A stretch of 8,173 nt of DNA from Clostridia bacterium (GTDB lineage: Bacteria > Bacillota_A > Clostridia > Christensenellales > Borkfalkiaceae): positions 1-8,173 of the forward strand of contig JAFWAM010000214.1 in assembly GCA_017507595.1 (NCBI GenBank), in the 5' to 3' direction. Positions 1 to 5,336 of this stretch are shown here, one piece after another. A program made the position numbers and the translations under genes. Position 1 is the first letter of the stretch. Every line of letters begins with the position of its first letter. The notes beneath the pieces were generated by a model. It did no database searches, was not told the DNA's origin, and saw only the letters and a program-made list of their open reading frames with translations.

Positions 1-1
1 C

Positions 2-1465
2 ATGGTGCCAACCACCATTTTGTCCGAGCAGCACTTCCGCACGGCAACTCAAAGGTTCAAGGATTTCGGGGTAAAGATAGCCCTTTTAAACAGGTTTGTC
101 AGTCCCGCAAAAATAAAGCAGTATCTTAAAGGCATAAGCGAGGGGACTTATTCAATAATTATCGGCACCCACCGCCTTTTGGGTAAGGACGTAAGCTTTA
201 AGGATCTGGGCCTTTTGATCCTTGACGAGGAGCAATGCTTCGGTGTTGAGGCCAAGGAAAAGCTCCGCACCCTTAAAAACAACGTTGATACCCTTACAAT
301 GACGGCAACCCCCATACCCCGTACCCTTCACATGTCGCTGTCGGGCATCCGTGATATGAGCCTTATCAACACTCCGCCCATTAAAAGGATACCCGTCCAG
401 ACCTACGTTTTAGAGGAGAGCGACGTCCTTATCCGCGACGCCGTATTAAAGGAGCTTTCCCGTGGGGGACAGGCCTTCATTTTGTATAACCGTGTAGAGA
501 CGATAAATGAGTTTTACGGGCATATAGCCTCACTTTTACCCGAAGCAAGGATAGTTATCGGCCACGGTCAGATGAAGAAGGAAGCCTTGGAAAATAACGT
601 CATGGCCTTCTTTAACGGGGAGTATGACGTCCTTATTTGTACTACCATTATTGAAAACGGAATAGACCTTCCCAACGCCAACACCCTTATCGTTATCGAC
701 GCGGATAACTTCGGGCTGTTTACCCTTTATCAGCTTAAGGGCCGCGTGGGACGAAGCGACCGTATGGCCCACGCCTACTTTACCTTCAAGCCCAACAAAA
801 TGCTTTCTGACGTTGCCTACAAAAGGCTTACGACCCTGGTTGAGCACAGCGAGCTTGGCAGCGGCTACAAAATCGCCATGCGCGACCTTGAGATCCGCGG
901 CGCAGGCAACGTTTTGGGCAGAGAGCAGCACGGCCATATGGACAAGATCGGCTACGAGCTTTACTCAAAGCTTTTAAAGGAGCAGCTTGGCGAGGTAACG
1001 AAGGACTACGAAACCGAGCTTGACGTCCGCGTCGACGCCTTTATCCCCAACGGGTACATTTCCCAGTCGTCATCAAGGATGGATGCGTACAAGACCATTG
1101 CGGAAATATCCTCCCAAGAGGACAAGGAAAGGGTCAGACGCAGCATAGAGGAGCTTTACGGCAAGCTCCCAAGAGAGGTGGAAAACCTTCTTGACGTGGC
1201 AGAGGTCAAGTTCCTCGCCCGATCCTGCGAGGTGATTTCCGTCACCGTCACCAAGGACAAGGCCCTTCTTATACTCAAGGACCTTAACAGCTTAAAGGAC
1301 GGCGGTCTTGGGGCGGCCCTTGAAAGGTTCAAGGCCTCGGCAGTCCTTTCCTTTGGTGCCAATCCCCAGATAACCGTAACCGCCGGGGCAGGGGGCGCGG
1401 CCAACAATCTGCACCTTTGCGGGGAATTTTTAAAGTTTTCCGTCCAAAACAAAGAATATTTATAA
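2..1465 (+). CDS. mfd: Transcription-repair coupling factor Mfd, C-terminal part (5'-truncated by window edge)
   Basis: Mfd is a DNA translocase that pushes stalled RNA polymerase off template damage and recruits the UvrA/B excision machinery. About 487 residues are visible, against roughly 1150-1180 for the whole family, so the UvrB-like part, the RNA-polymerase-interacting domain and the Walker A motif lie left of the window. The ATG at 2 is an internal codon of the VPTT motif, not the start. Visible in order are VPTTIL (2-7), the Walker B motif DEEQ (75-78), TATPIPRT (101-108), motif V with ENGIDLP (218-224), motif VI QLKGRVGRSDR (244-254), the TRG-type RDLEIRGAGNVLG (294-306) and the C-terminal D7 domain (about 340-487). 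The residue after DEEQ is Cys79, where the E. coli and B. subtilis proteins have Arg. No clear terminator follows. The identification is very secure because RecG lacks the D7 tail. Confidence 0.97.
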   Translation: MVPTTILSEQHFRTATQRFKDFGVKIALLNRFVSPAKIKQYLKGISEGTYSIIIGTHRLLGKDVSFKDLGLLILDEEQCFGVEAKEKLRTLKNNVDTLTMTATPIPRTLHMSLSGIRDMSLINTPPIKRIPVQTYVLEESDVLIRDAVLKELSRGGQAFILYNRVETINEFYGHIASLLPEARIVIGHGQMKKEALENNVMAFFNGEYDVLICTTIIENGIDLPNANTLIVIDADNFGLFTLYQLKGRVGRSDRMAHAYFTFKPNKMLSDVAYKRLTTLVEHSELGSGYKIAMRDLEIRGAGNVLGREQHGHMDKIGYELYSKLLKEQLGEVTKDYETELDVRVDAFIPNGYISQSSSRMDAYKTIAEISSQEDKERVRRSIEELYGKLPREVENLLDVAEVKFLARSCEVISVTVTKDKALLILKDLNSLKDGGLGAALERFKASAVLSFGANPQITVTAGAGGAANNLHLCGEFLKFSVQNKEYL

Positions 1466-1486
1466 AATAACTTAAAAATAGTGGGA

Positions 1487-1515
1487 CAAAAACCGAAAAT
1501 AATGCCTCAAAAACC
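1487..1515 (+). repeat. Direct repeat CAAAAACC, two copies 21 bp apart
   Basis: The 8-mer CAAAAACC occurs at 1487-1494 and again at 1508-1515, 21 bp start to start, which is two helical turns. The second copy abuts the -35 hexamer of the lipoprotein promoter. The arrangement would suit an activator or response-regulator site, or phased A-tracts that bend DNA and act as an UP-like element. The repeat is seen directly; the function is inferred. Confidence 0.45.
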
Positions 1516-1544
1516 TTGATTTACTTTATGTAATTTAGTATAAT
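1516..1544 (+). promoter_or_regulatory. Sigma-A-type promoter of the foldase lipoprotein gene
   Basis: The -35 box is TTGATT (1516-1521), followed by a 17-bp spacer and a perfect -10 box TATAAT (1539-1544). Transcription should begin near 1551, giving a leader of about 105 nt. The promoter sits in the mfd to lipoprotein gap, so the lipoprotein can be expressed independently of mfd, although read-through from mfd is also possible because no terminator separates them. Confidence 0.75.
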
Positions 1545-1550
1545 AATCGG

Positions 1551-1655
1551 GTACAGGCGCAAACGGGCGTTTTTGTCCGCGCGCACTACTTTAACGTCAT
1601 CGTTATAATAAAGCACCCTTTGGTGCGTCTTTACTATCCATTTCAGGAGTGAACT
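1551..1655 (+). promoter_or_regulatory. Leader of the lipoprotein mRNA with two small hairpins and a ribosome binding site
   Basis: The predicted 105-nt leader can form two weak hairpins. The first pairs GCGC (1557-1560) with GCGC (1581-1584) around an inner stem CGGGC/GTCCG (1564-1568 with 1575-1579), with a T-rich loop. The second pairs GCACC (1613-1617) with GGTGC (1622-1626) over a four-base loop. Neither is followed by a clear T-run, so a terminator-type riboswitch is not supported. The Shine-Dalgarno AGGAG (1645-1649) lies 6 nt before the ATG at 1656. I recognise no known riboswitch class. Confidence 0.35.
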
Positions 1656-3677
1656 ATGAAGAAACTTATTGCAAAACTCTTAACCTTGGTCCTTTCAACG
1701 GTGGTTATTCTTAACGTTTTCGTTGCATGTGACTGGATTACCACAAACACCGACAGAGATATGAATCAAGTCGTTGCAACCGTCAATATTGACAGCGAAA
1801 AGTTCAACGATGAAGAAATCTACAAAAGAGAGATTATCTCCGGCTACCTTTCATACGGCTACCAGTACGTACAGCAGGGTTATTACACGTTAAGCCAGGC
1901 TTACGAAATGGTTCTTGAAAATCTCGTATCCAACAAGGTTATCGTACAGTACGCCCGTCAGGAGCTTGCTGCATCAGTAAACATGACCGACGGCTTAAAG
2001 TACACCGTAAACGCCGCCAACAAGGGTCTTGAAAACGATTACGTCGTAAGCTTAAAGAACCTTTTAAAGGCTGTTTCCGGCTCAGACTATTCCTATAACG
2101 CCGCAGTTTATTACGTACGCGCCACCATGAACGACATGATCGATTCCTTCGTGGAAGAAGACGGCGAGGCTGACGCTGAAGAAGACGAAACCTATACCGT
2201 AAGAACGACCCCCACGGTTGAGGAAGACGAGGACATGGACGAAGAGGAGCTTAAGACACACGCTCCCGATCAGGACGAGCTTGACGTTGCAAAGGCTTTA
2301 TTAAACAACGAAAAAGACGCTGAAATCGACCTTATCACCAACGTTTACGACCTTAACGAGTTTGTTTACGCCAACTTCAAGGCTGACGCAAGCTCTGACA
2401 AGGCAAGACTTAAAGCCGCCAACGAAATGCTTGATTTCCTTGAAGAAAACGGCTTAAACAATGCTAACGACAAAGCAAACTACTTCACGGCACAAGACCC
2501 CGACAAGCTTTTCAATACCGTTTACTTTGAATCTTTATTGATCTCCAGATTGGAATCCGCCATCATCAGCGAATATGAAGATTCCTTAGTGGCCGGCATC
2601 GAAGCAGCCGAGCTTAACAATGACGCCCTTTGGGAGCAGTACCTTGTTGAGTATAAAAACCAGGAAGCTTTATACAGAGATGACAACGCCGCTTACGAAA
2701 AGGCCCTTGAAGGCGCATCCGATACGTCGTTCGTTCTCTACAGCCCATTTGGCGGCTACGGCTACGTATCCAACCTTTTGATCGGCTTTAACGAAGCAGA
2801 ATCCGCACTCTTATCAGATTACTCCGCAAAGAAGGGCGTTACCGACGCAGACGTTAAGGCTTACAGGGCAAACCTTCTCAAGTCCTTAAAGGCATCTGAC
2901 CAGCGTATGACCTGGGTACAGTCCAACTACGGCACCTACGAAGGCGGTAATTACACCTTCGCATCCAAGTATCGCACGTCATCCTATGCAGCTCTTGACA
3001 ACTTTATCGGTACGGTTACCGCTAAGGGCGACAGCTACGAAAAGGAAGACGCCAACGGCGTTACCAAGACCTATTGGAACTTTGAAACCGTTCAGGCAGA
3101 CGAAATCCCCTTCACATCCTTCTACAACACTTACGTTAAGGGCGTTTTAGGCGATCTTGCTATCTATGAAGAAAACAACGCAGCAACCGTTAAGTCCGTT
3201 GCAAACTACAGCGACGATACTTACCAGATGTTCAGGGATTTACTCTTTGCGTTCAGCACAGACCCCGGCTGCTTAACCACCGAATACGGTTACCTCTACT
3301 CTCCGTACACATCTGCAACCACTTACGTTGAAGAATTCGCCGCTGCTTCCAAGGAGGTAGTTGCTAAGGGCGTTGGCGCTTACACCGTCGTTGCAACAGA
3401 TTTTGGTTATCACATCATTCTTTGCACCAAGGTCGTTGAAGAACCTTACGACATCGTAAACGGCAAGACCAACTTCCTCAACGATTTAGAGGTTAAAGAT
3501 ACCCTTGCTTACAACTACAAAAACGTTAAGAAGAACGCAATCGTAAGCACCAAGATCACCAAGCTTGTTGAAACCAAGATCACACCTTTCGTTGACGAAG
3601 AAAGTGAAACTTACGCGGTTTCTTACAACAAGAAAGCTTATAAGGATCTCATCACGGAAGAAACCTCAGCTCAGTAA
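1656..3677 (+). CDS. Large SurA/PrsA-like lipoprotein with a divergent, split parvulin (PpiC) domain
   Basis: This is probably a membrane-anchored folding factor for secreted proteins. A basic, hydrophobic signal ends in FVAC, so Cys25 should be lipidated; Phe at -3 is less usual than Leu. Residues 36-105 resemble a SurA_N-type chaperone module (VVATVNI..., then helices up to the LVSNKVIVQYARQEL stretch). A very acidic segment covers about 166-209. A strand like the start of a parvulin domain, VSNLLIGF, lies at 371-378. The C-terminal parvulin half is at about 531-597 (STDPG at 534-538, EYGYL, then TDFGYHII at 581-588). About 150 residues separate the halves, and the first parvulin active-site His is Asn373. 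PrsA is usually about 280-350 aa, so this protein is twice that length. It follows mfd, as foldase lipoproteins do in many Clostridia, and has its own promoter and terminator. Peptidyl-prolyl isomerase activity is uncertain; a chaperone role is likelier. Confidence 0.8.
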   Translation: MKKLIAKLLTLVLSTVVILNVFVACDWITTNTDRDMNQVVATVNIDSEKFNDEEIYKREIISGYLSYGYQYVQQGYYTLSQAYEMVLENLVSNKVIVQYARQELAASVNMTDGLKYTVNAANKGLENDYVVSLKNLLKAVSGSDYSYNAAVYYVRATMNDMIDSFVEEDGEADAEEDETYTVRTTPTVEEDEDMDEEELKTHAPDQDELDVAKALLNNEKDAEIDLITNVYDLNEFVYANFKADASSDKARLKAANEMLDFLEENGLNNANDKANYFTAQDPDKLFNTVYFESLLISRLESAIISEYEDSLVAGIEAAELNNDALWEQYLVEYKNQEALYRDDNAAYEKALEGASDTSFVLYSPFGGYGYVSNLLIGFNEAESALLSDYSAKKGVTDADVKAYRANLLKSLKASDQRMTWVQSNYGTYEGGNYTFASKYRTSSYAALDNFIGTVTAKGDSYEKEDANGVTKTYWNFETVQADEIPFTSFYNTYVKGVLGDLAIYEENNAATVKSVANYSDDTYQMFRDLLFAFSTDPGCLTTEYGYLYSPYTSATTYVEEFAAASKEVVAKGVGAYTVVATDFGYHIILCTKVVEEPYDIVNGKTNFLNDLEVKDTLAYNYKNVKKNAIVSTKITKLVETKITPFVDEESETYAVSYNKKAYKDLITEETSAQ

Positions 3678-3700
3678 TTAAGCAAAGCTTAATATTATTA

Positions 3701-3732
3701 AAAGCCGCTGCAAAACGCAGCGGCTTTTTTTT
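3701..3732 (+). terminator. Strong intrinsic terminator, probably bidirectional
   Basis: A perfect 11-bp stem (3701-3711 with 3717-3727, core GCCGCTGC/GCAGCGGC) closes a 5-base loop and runs into eight T residues (3725-3732). It lies 24 bases after the lipoprotein stop codon. Read on the minus strand, the same stem is followed by TTTTAATAAT, so it can also end transcripts from the convergent HTH gene, whose stop is about 68 bases away. Confidence 0.92.
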
Positions 3733-3799
3733 ATTCATTGATAAACATTATATATATTATTATGGTCCTCCGCTCAAATCACGTGGCAGTCGGGGCAGG

Positions 3800-4153
3800 T
3801 CAGCCTTTACTTTCCCCGTCGGGGCGGTCCTTTAGGGCAAGAAGCCTTTGAAAAAGCGCCGCCGCGGCCTTATCGGAGGGGTGGTTTTTTAAAAACTCGT
3901 CAAAAACCTCCTCAAGCTTTAAAAAGTCCTCCTTAAGAAAAAGGCTTGCGTCAAGCTTGAATTGTGGCGGGATAAAAAAGCCGCCCTTTCTGCCGTAGTT
4001 TACCGTTATGGGGATATTGGCAAGGCAAAGGGTGTCGATATACCTAAAGACCGTGCGACGGGGCAGGTCAAACCTTTCCATCATGTCCTTTATCGTGACG
4101 CGCTTTCTTGAAAGGAGCAAAAAAAGCATTTCGACCAAAATCTGATATTTCAT
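3800..4153 (-). CDS. Small stand-alone HTH transcriptional regulator (YafY/DeoR-type N-terminal domain, no WYL domain)
   Basis: This is a predicted DNA-binding regulator of 117 residues. An HTH_11-type winged helix covers roughly residues 5-60, with the recognition helix near PRRTVFRYIDTL (31-42). The wing NYGRKGGFFIPPQFKL (52-67) matches the GRGGGY..P.. wing of YafY/WYL-family regulators. Those proteins are normally about 300 aa, with a ligand-sensing WYL domain, but here the chain stops after one more helical stretch (about 70-107). No WYL remnant fits before the terminator, so it looks like a compact form rather than a recent truncation. The ATG start is set by AGGAG (4160-4164, read on minus) 6 nt upstream. 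It lies 60 bp after murG on the same strand but has its own promoter. Its targets are unknown. An overlapping frame at the 3' end encodes a CPDC motif (see findings). Confidence 0.8.
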   Translation of the reverse strand: MKYQILVEMLFLLLSRKRVTIKDMMERFDLPRRTVFRYIDTLCLANIPITVNYGRKGGFFIPPQFKLDASLFLKEDFLKLEEVFDEFLKNHPSDKAAAALFQRLLALKDRPDGESKG

Positions 4154-4181
4154 GGCTGACTCCTGAAAGGGGATTTATAAG

Positions 4182-4210
4182 ACTATAGCATAAAGACCGT
4201 CCGCCGTCAA
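4182..4210 (-). promoter_or_regulatory. Sigma-A-type promoter of the HTH regulator gene
   Basis: Reading the minus strand, the -35 box is TTGACG (4210-4205), followed by a 17-bp spacer and the -10 box TATAGT (4187-4182). Both are 5/6 matches to consensus. Transcription would begin near 4175, giving a leader of about 22 nt that contains the AGGAG ribosome binding site. It lies wholly in the murG to regulator gap, so the regulator can be made without murG. Confidence 0.7.
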
Positions 4211-4213
4211 GTT

Positions 4214-5248
4214 TTATGAAAATTTATTAAGGATTTCTCCTATTTTTTTATTGCCGTTTAAAATGGGACGGGCGTTCATCTTGTTAATCAGATAATCCTT
4301 ATCCTTAAAAAGCAGGTCTATTTTTTTCAAAAGATCAAGCTCAAGGCCGTCCTCGTACATAACCTTGCAAAGGCCAAGGGCGGCAAAATAATTGGCGTTT
4401 AAGATCTGGTCACCCCGTGACGCCTTTTTGGATAGGGGTATAAAAAGGGTGGGCTTTTTCAGCGACAAAAGCTCGAACACGGTATTTGACCCCGCGCGGC
4501 TTATCACAAGGTCGGCGGCACCGTAGGCAAGGGACATGTCTTCAATAAAGGGGACTTCTCTATACCCGTCCTTTTTTAACCCCGTCGTATGCTTACTTCC
4601 ACATATATGCACTATATCATATTTGGGCAACAAATGGGGCAATAGGCCGATTATCGCCCTGTTTATAGATAAGCTGCCGCTGCTTCCGCCAAGGACGAGG
4701 AGTATTGGCTTTTTTCCGCTTAAGCCAAAGTGAGAAAGTGATCTTTCTTTTTTTGCGGTCATCTCTCTTAAAGGCGGCCCCGTATATACGCCGTTGGGGA
4801 GGGAGTCCGCCGTCTTTTTAAAGGAGGTAAGCACGTATTGGCATTTTTTCGCCGTAAGCCTGTTGGCAAGGCCAAGGCTCAAATCTGACTCGTGGGAGAT
4901 AACGGGGATTTTTCGCCGCGCCGCCGCCAAAATAAGCGGCACCCCCACGTATCCTCCCTTTGAAAATACAAGGTCGGGCTTTGTTTTTTTAAGTATTTTT
5001 TCGGCGTCCATCACGCCTCTGAAAAGCCTCGGCAGGATCATCAGGTTGTCAAGGGAAAGCTCTCTTTTAAGCTTGGCGGTACATATGGGCAGGTATTCAA
5101 ATTTATCAGCCATAAGCTTTCTTTCCATGCCGTCCTCCGATCCGACGTAATAAATTTTGTCAAAGGAGTCCTTAATATAGGGTAAAATTGACAGGTGGGG
5201 CAAACAATGACCGGCCGTGCCGCCCCCGGTTAAAATAAGAGTGCTCAT
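4214..5248 (-). CDS. murG: UDP-GlcNAc:undecaprenyl-PP-MurNAc-pentapeptide GlcNAc transferase MurG
   Basis: MurG adds GlcNAc to lipid I to make lipid II on the cytoplasmic face of the membrane, the last inner step of peptidoglycan precursor synthesis. The 344-residue protein is of normal length. It shows the N-terminal GGGTAGH loop (8-14; GGGTGGH in E. coli), SKGGYVGVP (96-104), HESDLSLGLANR (119-130), GGSSGS (187-192), and the donor-binding SRAGSNTVFEL (250-260) followed by KKASRGDQILNA (274-285), a form I associate with Gram-positive MurG proteins. The start is fixed by the motif-proximal ATG (5248-5246), but no Shine-Dalgarno sequence precedes it. The gene lies outside any division/cell-wall cluster, so it could be the only copy or a second one. 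It is divergent from the FGGY kinase, 88 bp apart. The closest alternative is another GT28 enzyme such as a diglucosyldiacylglycerol synthase, but the motifs favour MurG. Confidence 0.93.
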   Translation of the reverse strand: MSTLILTGGGTAGHCLPHLSILPYIKDSFDKIYYVGSEDGMERKLMADKFEYLPICTAKLKRELSLDNLMILPRLFRGVMDAEKILKKTKPDLVFSKGGYVGVPLILAAARRKIPVISHESDLSLGLANRLTAKKCQYVLTSFKKTADSLPNGVYTGPPLREMTAKKERSLSHFGLSGKKPILLVLGGSSGSLSINRAIIGLLPHLLPKYDIVHICGSKHTTGLKKDGYREVPFIEDMSLAYGAADLVISRAGSNTVFELLSLKKPTLFIPLSKKASRGDQILNANYFAALGLCKVMYEDGLELDLLKKIDLLFKDKDYLINKMNARPILNGNKKIGEILNKFS

Positions 5249-5260
5249 ACTGTATAGTAT
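5247..5260. repeat. Inverted repeat ATACT-N4-AGTAT over the murG start codon
   Basis: Perfect 5-bp arms (5247-5251 and 5256-5260) flank GTAT. The element overlaps the murG ATG (5246-5248). It could be an operator for murG or part of a -10 region, since on the minus strand it contains TACTAT and TATACA. It is short and AT-rich, so chance is a real possibility. Confidence 0.3.
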
Positions 5261-5291
5261 GCGGGGCGATAAAAAAAATATAAAATATTTT

Positions 5292-5311
5292 CAAAAAACC
5301 GTTGAAAAACC
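5292..5311 (+). repeat. Paired AAAAACC motifs, 11 bp apart, overlapping the kinase -35 box
   Basis: AAAAACC occurs at 5294-5300 and 5305-5311, one helical turn apart. The second copy overlaps the -35 box TTGAAA (5302-5307). With the A-run at 5271-5278 these form A-tracts about 21 and 11 bp apart, so the DNA may be bent here. The same 7-mer pair stands upstream of the lipoprotein promoter, 21 bp apart. Confidence 0.4.
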
Positions 5312-5330
5312 AATAAAGATAGTGTATTAT
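5302..5330 (+). promoter_or_regulatory. Sigma-A-type promoter of the kinase-hydrolase operon, predicting a leaderless mRNA
   Basis: The -35 box TTGAAA (5302-5307), 17-bp spacer and -10 box TATTAT (5325-5330) each differ from consensus at one base. The usual distance from -10 to the start point puts transcription start at about 5337, which is the A of the kinase ATG. No Shine-Dalgarno sequence lies between promoter and ATG, in keeping with a leaderless message. Confidence 0.65.
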
Positions 5331-5336
5331 ATAAAT

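Noticed and set aside
536..937. Long minus-strand open frame inside mfd
   Set aside because: It is a shadow of the conserved Mfd reading frame, with no ribosome binding site or family similarity.
1604..1609. Second perfect TATAAT in the lipoprotein leader
   Set aside because: No -35-like sequence lies 15-19 bp upstream and there is no TG extension, so the promoter at 1516-1544 is preferred.
1613..1632. Hairpin GCACC/GGTGC as an attenuator or terminator
   Set aside because: The stem is only 5 bp and is followed by GTCTTTAC rather than a T-run.
3733..3799. Possible small gene between the terminator and the regulator stop
   Set aside because: Only a five-codon minus-strand frame follows a GGAGG-like sequence at poor spacing; there is no coding signal.
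5289..5294. Minus-strand TTGAAA as a murG -35 box
   Set aside because: At 16-18 bp downstream the only hexamers are TATCGC-like, with 3/6 matches, so no convincing promoter can be assigned.
5217..5336. Forty-codon in-frame extension of the kinase to the left
   Set aside because: It starts at an ATG-less codon inside murG, matches no FGGY N-terminus and lies across the promoter; the conserved protein begins at 5337.
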